In this document: piece after piece, positions 1-5,584 of the stretch
How positions within the stretch are numbered: position 1 is the first letter of the stretch
Layout: the number at the start of each line of letters is the position of its first letter
Source of the DNA: Opitutia bacterium
GTDB lineage: Bacteria > Verrucomicrobiota > Verrucomicrobiia > Opitutales > Coraliomargaritaceae
Direction: 5' to 3'
Assembly (NCBI GenBank): GCA_018663485.1
Contig: JABJQI010000182.1
Coordinates: 1 to 5,584 of the forward strand
Length of the DNA stretch: 5,584 nt
Notes under the pieces: model-generated
Databases searched by the model: none
Seen by the model: only the letters and a program-made list of their open reading frames with translations
What the model was told of the DNA's origin: nothing
Made by a program: the position numbers and the translations under genes

Positions 1-162
1 GCGTCACAATGCTCGCGTATTGCATCAGCCTCTGACGACCAAGCTTCTTGCCCGCTTTCGCCAGTTTACGTCTTTGAGTGTTCTCCACTTCAGCTTCACG
101 TCATTATATTCCAGCTGTTCTTTGAGGCAAAGAGACCTACGGTAGACTCCCAACTCTGACAT
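1..162 (-). pseudogene. Integrase-type transposase, N-terminal fragment, frameshifted and cut by window edge
   Basis: This is probably the first ~54 residues of a DDE/integrase-core transposase of roughly 350 residues. From an ATG at 162-160 the frame reads MSELGVYRRSLCLKEQLEYN. Near 86-88 the frame must shift by one missing base, after which it continues ENTQRRKLAKAGKKLGRQRL and MQYASIVT to base 1. A basic 'QRRKLA-KAGK-LGR' block followed by 'IVTP' is the usual N-terminal signature of integrase-type transposases in Planctomycetes and Verrucomicrobia; the last base, C, fits the expected Pro codon. An in-frame TAG lies 9 bases upstream of the ATG, which supports this start. The DDE catalytic domain lies outside the window. 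The terminal inverted repeat cannot be identified because only one side is visible. The gene is 37 bp from the kduI stop on the same strand with no terminator between. The family call rests on motif memory only. The frameshift may be real decay or a sequencing error. Confidence 0.6.
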
Positions 163-199
163 GCTCCACTAGTCTTAAGTCCAAAGGAAATGTTTTTCG

Positions 200-1030
200 T
201 TACGTGAGTTCGTCCAACAGAATAGGATCCATGTCGGTGAACTCCTGATTCTCTCCGCCCATGGCCCAGACGAACTTGTAGTCCGATGTGCCAGCACCAC
301 AATGCATCGACCACGGAGGCGAAAGCACAGGTTGATTATTGCGAACCACCAAATTTCGAGACGCATCGCCAGGGCCCATGAAGTGCATGACGACATTCTC
401 GTCAGTCAAATCAAAGTAACTGTAGACCTCTGAGCGGCGAACATGTGTGTGCGGCGGAAAGTATTCCAAACAGCCCCCGGAGCAAGCACGGTATAGCCCA
501 TCACCAACTGACAACTTTGGATACCTCCTTGATGGATCTGCTGATAAATTACGCGCTCGTTGGCCGATTCTTTGCCCCCAAGTTCGACTTTATTAACCTC
601 TGCAGTGGTTACTAGTGCATTTGGATAATCTGTGTGCGCTGGATAACTAATGATATAGAAGCTGGCCGGCATTGAAGCGTCGATGCTCTCCATGACAACT
701 TCCTTGGTGCCACGACCGACATACAGCGTGTCACATTTTGCGAGCTCCCACTTCTTCTCATCCGTAGTAATTGTTCCAGTCCGCCCAGATTAATAATACC
801 TACCTCACGACGCTCACAAAAGAAGTTCGCACCGAGTAATTCACGCGGTGCCTGGAGCCACAATGGGCTATCCACTGGAATGGCAGTGCCGCAATCGTGC
901 GGTCGACTTCCCAGTAAACAAGTTCGCATTTTCCGGGCTGAAATAGCTTCTGCAATAGGAACGTATCGCGCAACTCGGGCGTAGTCATTGCTTTAAAATC
1001 TTTAACGCAAGGGGAGCTTTGTATGTTCAT
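200..1030 (-). pseudogene. kduI: 5-keto-4-deoxyuronate isomerase (4-deoxy-L-threo-5-hexosulose-uronate ketol-isomerase), full length but with three -1 frameshifts
   Basis: KduI is a cytosolic zinc isomerase that converts 5-keto-4-deoxyuronate, the product of pectin or other polyuronate lysis, to 3-deoxy-D-glycero-2,5-hexodiulosonate, which KduD reduces to KDG. The reading frame is continuous only if one base is restored at each of three places: ~889-890 (after VDRTIA), ~781-782 (after REVGIINLGG) and ~458-460 (after APGAVWNTF). Each falls in a short homopolymer. The corrected product has 277 residues, against 278 in E. coli KduI, and no internal stop. Family motifs are present: CERREVGIINLGG, TLYVGRGTKEV, PAHTDYP, LAPGAVWNT, PPHTHVRRSEVY and SPPWSMHCGAGTS. 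The metal ligands are intact: His195, His197 and Glu202 (codons at 451-449, 445-443, 430-428) and His244 (304-302), one residue offset from E. coli His196/His198/Glu203/His245. The chosen ATG (1030) has AGGAA 10 bases upstream. As written, the gene cannot encode an active enzyme. Sequencing error is a serious alternative. Confidence 0.88.
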
Positions 1031-1040
1031 AGTATTGATT

Positions 1041-1045
1041 TTCCT
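1041..1045 (-). promoter_or_regulatory. Weak ribosome binding site for kduI
   Basis: The minus strand reads AGGAA 10 bases upstream of the ATG at 1030-1028. It supports this start over the in-frame ATG at 1093, which would add 21 residues not expected in KduI. Confidence 0.4.
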
Positions 1046-1097
1046 AGCTAGCAATTTGCTGATAACAAGATGGTCAGATCGAAATGACCTCACATGC

Positions 1098-1124
1098 TTA
1101 ATACCACCTAAAGCGCTTAATCAA
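1098..1124 (-). promoter_or_regulatory. Possible kduI promoter with operator-like near-palindrome in its spacer
   Basis: The 136-bp gap between uxaC and kduI holds, on the minus strand, a -35-like TTGATT (1124-1119) and a -10-like TATTAA (1103-1098), separated by 15 bases, which is shorter than the usual 17. The spacer carries AAGCGCTT (1111-1118), a perfect 8-bp palindrome that extends to a 12-bp near-palindrome (1109-1120). A central CG within AA-GCGC-TT resembles LacI-family operators, a common regulator type in sugar-acid clusters. Nothing here shows which regulator would bind, and box matches of this quality arise by chance. The rest of the gap shows nothing recognisable, including no terminator after uxaC. 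Confidence 0.25.
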
Positions 1125-1166
1125 TGGGATTCTCTGAGGCACTTCGAGGTCTATTCTGAAAAGGTA

Positions 1167-2630
1167 TCAAACCATTAATTCATTCATAGCAAATCGCCTA
1201 GTCAGCTCTTCGTCAGCGCTCCCGGGGCAAATGCTGAAGTAGGATTTAGCATTTGTGTAGGATACTTGAGAGACCAGTTGGCTCACTAAACCAAAATCAG
1301 ATGGTAAATGCCCTTTTTTAATATCATCCCCCAGGATATTACAGAGGAGGCGTCGGAAGTATTCGTGACGCGGATAGGACATGAAGCTGCGCGAGTCTGT
1401 CAGCATACCGATGAAACGAGAAAGCAATCCAAGGTTGGAGAGCGCATTGAGTTGCATAGTCATGCCCTCCAGTTGGTCGAGAAACCACCAACCACTGCCG
1501 AACTGCACCTTGCCCGGCACGCCTGCCTCAAAGAAGTTTCCACACATGGTGGCGAAGGCGTAGTTCTTTGACGGGTCGAGATTGTAAAGGATCGTCTTGG
1601 GTAATTTGCCACGTGCCGAGAGCTCGCCCAGAATGGTTGCGACACCTTTGACCTGCGCAATATCATTGATCGAGTCACAACCCGCATCCGGTCCATAATC
1701 GGCATAGATCACGGCATTCACATTGCGGACCGCGCCCAAGTGCAACTGCATCGCCCAGCCCTTTCCGGCGTATTGCTCGCCCAACCAGCACAGCAGGAAC
1801 CCCGCAAAGGCGTCCTGATCCGCTTCACTGACACTCCCATTATGACTACGTGCCTGTTGGAAGATACGGGAGGCTTCACTGTCGGATGCGATCGTGATCG
1901 GGCATTTTTCAATACCGTGATCAGAGGCGACACATCCATGCGTATTGAAATGTTCGATACGGCTTGAGAGTGCTCCCAATAAACCATTAAGACTGGAACA
2001 ATCGAGCAGTGAAACTTCTTCGAGTTGATCGACCCAGGCATTCCAGGCTTTGGATTCATCCACCATAAAGGCCTTATCAGGGCGAAAACTCGGCAATACT
2101 TTGGCTGGGCAATCTGAATTAGCAATCTGCGCATGATACTTCAGATCATCCGTCGGATCATCCGTGGTGCCGATCATCTCAACCTTGAATTTTTTGAGAA
2201 TCCCCCACGCCGACAATTCATCTGTGGCAAGGAGCGCATTCGCCTGTCCCCAAATCGCAGGTGCGCTGGATGCATCCAGTAACTGGTCGATGCCGAAGTA
2301 GCGCTGCAACTCCAGATGCGTCCAATGATAGAGCGGGTTCCGTAGCGTCGCTGGCACCGTGCGCGCATAGGCACAAAATTTATCGTAGGGCTCGGCATTG
2401 CCGGTGCAGCAACGCTCCGACTCGCCATTCAGGCGCATGGCACGCCACTTATAATGATCCCCCGAAAGCCAGATATCATACAGATTGTCGAACCGGCGAT
2501 TCTCCGCCAAGTCCTGCGGGCTCAAGTGGCAGTGATAATCTATGATCGGCTGATCCGCTGCGAAGCCATGGTAGAGCTCACGTGCTGCGCTGGTATCGAG
2601 CAGAAAGTCGTCGTGAATAAATGGTTTCAT
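1167..2630 (-). CDS. uxaC: Uronate isomerase (glucuronate/galacturonate isomerase)
   Basis: UxaC is a cytosolic amidohydrolase-fold metal-dependent isomerase that converts D-galacturonate to D-tagaturonate and D-glucuronate to D-fructuronate, the first step of hexuronate catabolism. The 487-residue protein starts MKPFIHDDFLLDTSAARELY. It has the metal-binding His-x-His at 33-35 in DYHCHLSP, then FDNLYDIWLSGDHYKWRAMR (47-66), GTTDDPTDDLKYH (154-166), QLHLGAVRN (295-303) and GMLTDSRSFMSYPRHEYFRR (408-427), with Asp412 as the expected strand-8 metal ligand. The ATG overlaps the uxaE stop as ATGA (2630-2627), so translation is probably coupled; no strong Shine-Dalgarno is visible. The last ~22 residues after NAKSYF (461-466) look long for the family, which usually ends within a few residues of that point. 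One lost base near 1221-1227 would explain this (see findings). The family call is very secure. Confidence 0.97.
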   Translation of the reverse strand: MKPFIHDDFLLDTSAARELYHGFAADQPIIDYHCHLSPQDLAENRRFDNLYDIWLSGDHYKWRAMRLNGESERCCTGNAEPYDKFCAYARTVPATLRNPLYHWTHLELQRYFGIDQLLDASSAPAIWGQANALLATDELSAWGILKKFKVEMIGTTDDPTDDLKYHAQIANSDCPAKVLPSFRPDKAFMVDESKAWNAWVDQLEEVSLLDCSSLNGLLGALSSRIEHFNTHGCVASDHGIEKCPITIASDSEASRIFQQARSHNGSVSEADQDAFAGFLLCWLGEQYAGKGWAMQLHLGAVRNVNAVIYADYGPDAGCDSINDIAQVKGVATILGELSARGKLPKTILYNLDPSKNYAFATMCGNFFEAGVPGKVQFGSGWWFLDQLEGMTMQLNALSNLGLLSRFIGMLTDSRSFMSYPRHEYFRRLLCNILGDDIKKGHLPSDFGLVSQLVSQVSYTNAKSYFSICPGSADEELTRRFAMNELMV

Positions 2631-3877
2631 CGCGGAAAGATCTTCAGGATGTGCTTGTTGTAGAGATTGTCGTAAACGCGGCGATTCACGACCTCGGCAT
2701 GCTCCTTGAGTAGATCGAGATATTCGTCACCGGTCTGAGCGGCTAGCTTGAACGCCACGTGGAAAAATTGCCGTAAACTGGAATTAAACAGCGGCTCGTC
2801 CTGCTCGTGCGCAACCATACGCACGAACTGTTCGCTGGTCCATTGTGCGGATTGCTCCGCGCTTGGCAGCTCAGCAGGATTAATATCCAACACGGTGGCA
2901 TACGGTGCCGTGAGTTCATCCACATGGTCGAGTGCCTCAGCATACAGCGCCTTCACAAAGTCCAAAGCCGCGCCTCCGGCTTCCGCAAGACCGATCACTT
3001 CCTCAAGCCAAGTGGTGCCGGCAGTTTTGATATGAAGCCCCGCAGCGTGCTTGGCCACCAGTTCACGAATGATGGGATAGAGGCTGAATTTATCACTGCC
3101 TGAGTGCACGCTAAGCTTCAGTGAATCCGGCAAACCCAGCGCCTCAACCGCATAGCGCAGCACAATCAAATCCGCCTCAAACTCAGCGCGGAATTGAACC
3201 AGGTCGCCGACATAATCCACGCCTTTGTTAAAGCGGCCGGAAAACTTTGGTGCAATGGTCTGCGCTGGCACCCCCTCGACTGCTAACATGCATAAAATGC
3301 CCAACAGTTCTTTCGGGCCTTGCGGGTTATCGGTTTCGTCCATCGACACCTCGACGGCAAAACTACCAGCGTCTTTTTGTGCAGATATTTTGTCGAATAG
3401 CTTCTTGGCTGCTTCGACCGCACCACCATAGCAATTCACTAGTTCACTGGCAGTGGCGGCATCATACACCAATGGCTCGGACAAGCCATCCAGCGCAAGT
3501 GTCCCTAGTTTCAACAACGCTGCTTCGTAGTCAGCTGCAGTTTCAGCGGATGCAGGGGGCTTCCCCAACTCCTCAGCGACATCGAGCGTGAAAAAGTCAC
3601 TGCAAGCCAGAAAGTCATCGACGGTCTCAAAGTTAATGTGGTCGGCATCGACAAAGTAAGCCCCGTCATAGCCGAGTGCTTGCACTGCGGCATCGGCTTC
3701 GTCGCGCAGACTTTGTGGCTGCGTGCCGATCAGTGTATGCTCGCGCTTACTCTTATTCCAAACGGGCGCCAGCTCGAGTCCCTGAGCGCGCCCATCAAGC
3801 ACCGCTTGTAGTTGCGCTTCGCCCTGATGACCGAATCGGTCGCCCATACCAAAAGTAAATCGTGGAAGTTTTTTCAT
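2627..3877 (-). CDS. uxaE: Tagaturonate epimerase UxaE (D-tagaturonate to D-fructuronate)
   Basis: UxaE interconverts D-tagaturonate and D-fructuronate in the cytosol, joining the galacturonate branch to the glucuronate branch. It was first described in Thermotoga maritima as a replacement for the UxaA/UxaB route. The 416-residue protein shows conserved-looking blocks I associate with this family: FTFGMGDRFGHQG (7-19), YFVDADHINFETVDDF (74-89), FAVEVSMDET (173-182), APKFSGRFNKGVDYVGD (209-225), KLSVHSGSDKFSLYP (254-268), LHIKTAGTTWLEE (281-293) and VYDNLYNKHILKIFP (401-415). Their His, Asp, Glu and Lys residues are candidate metal and substrate ligands, but I cannot assign roles. The start at 3877 puts the FGMGDRFG block near the N-terminus as expected; no clear Shine-Dalgarno precedes it, but the leader is A/T-rich. 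It lies 52 bp after dctM and overlaps uxaC by 4 bp; being paired with uxaC strongly supports the assignment. There is no sign of damage. Confidence 0.93.
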   Translation of the reverse strand: MKKLPRFTFGMGDRFGHQGEAQLQAVLDGRAQGLELAPVWNKSKREHTLIGTQPQSLRDEADAAVQALGYDGAYFVDADHINFETVDDFLACSDFFTLDVAEELGKPPASAETAADYEAALLKLGTLALDGLSEPLVYDAATASELVNCYGGAVEAAKKLFDKISAQKDAGSFAVEVSMDETDNPQGPKELLGILCMLAVEGVPAQTIAPKFSGRFNKGVDYVGDLVQFRAEFEADLIVLRYAVEALGLPDSLKLSVHSGSDKFSLYPIIRELVAKHAAGLHIKTAGTTWLEEVIGLAEAGGAALDFVKALYAEALDHVDELTAPYATVLDINPAELPSAEQSAQWTSEQFVRMVAHEQDEPLFNSSLRQFFHVAFKLAAQTGDEYLDLLKEHAEVVNRRVYDNLYNKHILKIFPR

Positions 3878-3911
3878 AATTTGTCTGTATTTGTATCTAT
3901 TTTAAGGTTCG

Positions 3912-3942
3912 AAAAATTCATCCTGCTGTTCATTTCAGCAGG
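3912..3942 (-). terminator. Hairpin with T run spanning the dctM stop codon: weak terminator, attenuator or mRNA processing site
   Basis: Read on the minus strand, CCTGCTG (3942-3936) is followed by a 7-base loop and the exact complement CAGCAGG (3928-3922). The loop contains the dctM TGA stop (3932-3930). Five bases after the stem come five Ts (3916-3912). The stem is G/C-rich but only 7 bp, and the T run is offset, so complete termination seems unlikely. Since uxaE continues on the same strand 52 bp away, a partial terminator or a 3'-end stabiliser that sets different transporter and enzyme mRNA levels is the likelier role. This is inference from sequence symmetry only. Confidence 0.45.
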
Positions 3943-5231
3943 TTTGGCAGTGTCATGCTCAATGGTGCCCAATAGGTGATCAGCAATAGAGCCAGAACCA
4001 TCACCACGTAGAACGGCAGCATCGCCCGCGAGACACGCACGATATCGCTCCCCCCTACGCCTGCCCCAACAAACAGGCAGGTTCCCACCGGTGGCGTCAG
4101 CAGGCCAATGCTGAGGTTCGCGATCATGATAATGCCAAACTGCACCGGATCGATGCCGAGCGATATCGCAATCGGCAGAAAGATCGGGGTGAAGATGAGC
4201 ACCGCCGGTGTCATGTCCATAAACACGCCGACCGCGAGCAAGGTCAGATTGATGATCAGCAGAATGACGAACGGGTTATCGGTTAGACTCATCAACGCAG
4301 CACTGACTTGTTGCGGCACTTGCTCCTGAGTCAGTAAGCGACTCATCGCATAGCTGCAGGCAACGAGGAACAGCACCACGGCAGTCGTGCGTGCAGCACG
4401 CAGGGTAATGCCAATCAATTCGGATGGCTTTATTTCCCGGTAGAAAACCACGCCCAGCAGGAAGGACCACAGCACGGCAATCGCCGAGGCTTCCGTCGCG
4501 GTAAAGATGCCACCGAGGATGCCGCCGAGCACAATTATGATGAGCAGCAGGCTGGGAATGGCACCCACTAAGGCGTGACCAAACGTGAGGCGTTCACTCG
4601 CGGCATCACTGGCCTCCCTTTTACCATAGCCACGTGTTTTACAGATAACAAAAGCCACCGACATGATACTCAGGCCCACCACCACACCCGGCAGAACGCC
4701 CGCAAGAAAAAGCGATGCGACCGATACGTTGCCCGCGACGAGCGCGTAGACGATCATGATATTGCTGGGCGGGATCAGCAGGCCGGTGGTCGCCGCAGAA
4801 GCCGTTACGGCGATATTGAAATCGCGGTCATAGCCCTTGCGGGTCATCTCGGGAATCAGCGTGCCACCGATACTGGAAACGGCCGCCACCGCCGAGCCAC
4901 TGATCGCACCAAAAAACATACAAGTGAGCGTATTGACCAGCGCCAGCCCCCCGGGAAAGCGCCCCACCAGCACCGTGGCAAACTCGATCAAACGCCGCGC
5001 CAAACCACCGCTGCCCATCAACTCGCCCGCTAGAATGAAGAAAGGAATCGCGAGCAGCGCAAAGCTGTCAATGCCGTTGGCAAGGTCGCTGGCAAGGGTC
5101 AACGCGACATTGTCATAGTCGAGCGCAACCGCGGTCACAAACGTTACAAGCCCCAACACAAAAGCAATCGGCACGCGCAAGCAAAGCAGCGCAACGAAGC
5201 AAACCAACATGATAACCAGTTCCTGACTCAT
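3930..5231 (-). CDS. dctM: TRAP transporter large permease, DctM/SiaM-type
   Basis: This is the ion-coupled membrane subunit of a tripartite ATP-independent periplasmic (TRAP) transporter. It works with DctQ and a periplasmic DctP-type binding protein to import carboxylates, here probably uronates by context. The 433-residue protein is of normal family length (about 425-435) and has hydrophobic segments throughout, consistent with some 11-13 membrane spans. DctM motifs are clear: SFALLAIPFFILAGELMGSG (56-75), GRFPGGLALVNTLTCMFFGA (90-109) followed by ISGSAVA, GYDRDFNIAVTASAATTGLL (133-152) followed by IPPSN, GIFTATEASAIAVLW (241-255), FMDMTPAVLIFTPIFLP (337-353) and GIIMIANLSIGLLTPPVGT (366-384). 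The ATG overlaps the dctQ stop as ATGA and has a strong Shine-Dalgarno 8 bases upstream. The specific substrate cannot be read from the permease; uronate transport is inferred from the adjoining uxaE and uxaC. Confidence 0.95.
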   Translation of the reverse strand: MSQELVIMLVCFVALLCLRVPIAFVLGLVTFVTAVALDYDNVALTLASDLANGIDSFALLAIPFFILAGELMGSGGLARRLIEFATVLVGRFPGGLALVNTLTCMFFGAISGSAVAAVSSIGGTLIPEMTRKGYDRDFNIAVTASAATTGLLIPPSNIMIVYALVAGNVSVASLFLAGVLPGVVVGLSIMSVAFVICKTRGYGKREASDAASERLTFGHALVGAIPSLLLIIIVLGGILGGIFTATEASAIAVLWSFLLGVVFYREIKPSELIGITLRAARTTAVVLFLVACSYAMSRLLTQEQVPQQVSAALMSLTDNPFVILLIINLTLLAVGVFMDMTPAVLIFTPIFLPIAISLGIDPVQFGIIMIANLSIGLLTPPVGTCLFVGAGVGGSDIVRVSRAMLPFYVVMVLALLLITYWAPLSMTLPNLLK

Positions 5232-5584
5232 CGCTGCGACTCCCCTCCACTATCACTCTCACTATCGACCAGCGTGGCCCAGAAAGACTCCACCATAAAG
5301 AGCGTGATGAGCACACCGCTGACGGGCAATGCGAGGTAGAACCATGCCCTGGAAACGCCTAGAGCCGGTAGTGTTTGCCCCGACGCGAAGCGCTGACTGA
5401 CCAGTTGCCAACCGCCACAGGCCATGATGCCGCAAGCGAAGCAAATGATCACGAAACAAACAAAGAGACGTCCGAGGCGCTGAATATTATCCGGCCACAA
5501 ACGCACGATGACATCCAGCCCAAGGTGGCGATCCTCACGGCAGGCCAGCGCGGCACCGAGCAGGGCGAGCCAAACCAGCAGCAA
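5228..5584 (-). CDS. dctQ: TRAP transporter small permease, DctQ-type (3' part, cut by window edge)
   Basis: DctQ is the four-helix small membrane subunit that pairs with DctM. The visible 118 residues begin within the second membrane helix: the first codon is TTG at the window edge and is not a real start. Some 40-60 N-terminal residues should lie beyond 5584. Visible parts are LLLVWLALLGAALACREDRH (1-20), with LGLDVIV following at 21-27, the usual 'WL-LGAA-A-R---H-G-D' signature, then a helix at ~40-63 and another at ~80-106 (WFYLALPVSGVLITLFMVES). A short Ser/Glu/Asp-rich tail precedes the stop. The length of the visible part and the position immediately ahead of dctM fit the family. It overlaps dctM by 4 bp, so the two are probably made together. 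The binding protein (dctP) would be expected further upstream, outside the window. Confidence 0.93.
   Translation of the reverse strand: MLLVWLALLGAALACREDRHLGLDVIVRLWPDNIQRLGRLFVCFVIICFACGIMACGGWQLVSQRFASGQTLPALGVSRAWFYLALPVSGVLITLFMVESFWATLVDSESDSGGESQR
5240..5248 (-). promoter_or_regulatory. Strong ribosome binding site for dctM
   Basis: The minus strand reads GGAGGGGAG, ending 8 bases before the dctM ATG (5231-5229), inside the 3' end of dctQ. It fixes the dctM start and is much stronger than any site before uxaE, uxaC or kduI, so the large permease can initiate independently as well as by coupling. Confidence 0.65.

Noticed and set aside
163..199. Terminal inverted repeat of an insertion sequence
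   Set aside because: The stretch contains a CTTAAG palindrome but nothing that can be matched to a second end inside the window, so an IS boundary cannot be claimed.
458..460. Programmed ribosomal frameshifting in kduI
   Set aside because: Three separate shifts would be needed; none has a slippery heptamer or an obvious stimulatory structure, and KduI is not known to use recoding.
1718..2134. 138-codon frame on the minus strand within uxaC
   Set aside because: It is an out-of-frame shadow of the intact uxaC reading frame, with no motif of its own.
3247..3591. 114-codon open frame on the plus strand opposite uxaE
   Set aside because: It is a low-complexity Ser/Pro/His/Arg-rich shadow of uxaE with no ribosome binding site or family resemblance.
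3878..3929. Separate promoter for uxaE in the gap after dctM
   Set aside because: A TAAAAT-like box is present in A/T-rich sequence but I could not find a plausible -35 at the right distance, so I do not list one.
4575..5033. 152-codon open frame on the plus strand opposite dctM
   Set aside because: It is antisense to a clearly conserved dctM, is very rich in Arg, His, Thr and Gln, has no recognisable motif, and is best explained as a shadow of the G/C-rich codons on the other strand.
1..5584. CRISPR arrays, tRNA or rRNA genes, tandem repeats
   Set aside because: I saw no repeat-spacer pattern, cloverleaf-like segment or tandem repeat; the window is almost fully accounted for by the coding regions.

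Overview
All genes in this window lie on the minus strand and read right to left. Together they look like part of a hexuronate (galacturonate/glucuronate, pectin-derived) uptake and catabolism operon, with a transposase fragment at the left edge. The bacterium is Gram-negative-like, since it has a TRAP transporter. The combination of UxaE-type epimerase, UxaC, KduI and an integrase-type transposase, with weak Shine-Dalgarno sites, would fit Verrucomicrobiota (Opitutales/Puniceicoccales-like). That placement is an impression from protein style, not a demonstrated assignment.

In transcription order: (1) 5584-5228, the 3' part of a TRAP small permease (DctQ), cut by the window edge. (2) 5231-3930, the complete TRAP large permease (DctM), overlapping dctQ by ATGA. 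(3) A 52-bp gap with a perfect 7-bp hairpin that straddles the dctM stop codon and is followed by a T run. (4) 3877-2627, tagaturonate epimerase UxaE. (5) 2630-1167, uronate isomerase UxaC, overlapping uxaE by ATGA. (6) A 136-bp gap with a possible promoter and a near-palindromic operator-like site. (7) 1030-200, a full-length kduI (5-keto-4-deoxyuronate isomerase) broken by three single-base losses. (8) 162-1, the N-terminal part of an integrase-type transposase, with one more apparent single-base loss, running off the left edge.

Inferred pathway: the TRAP permease, with a periplasmic binding protein not seen here, imports uronates. UxaC isomerises D-galacturonate to D-tagaturonate and D-glucuronate to D-fructuronate. 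UxaE epimerises tagaturonate to fructuronate, so both sugars could share one mannonate branch (UxuB/UxuA, not in the window). KduI would handle the unsaturated-uronate product of pectin or other polyuronate lyases and feed 2-keto-3-deoxygluconate (KDG) through KduD.

The main anomaly is that four clear frameshifts, all apparent losses of one base and all explicable by shortening of a short homopolymer, sit in the leftmost ~0.9 kb. The ~2.95 kb of uxaE, dctM and dctQ and most of uxaC contain none. This looks either like a very young pseudogene region beside a mobile element or like poor sequence at a contig end. I see no evidence for a wholly new biological system here.
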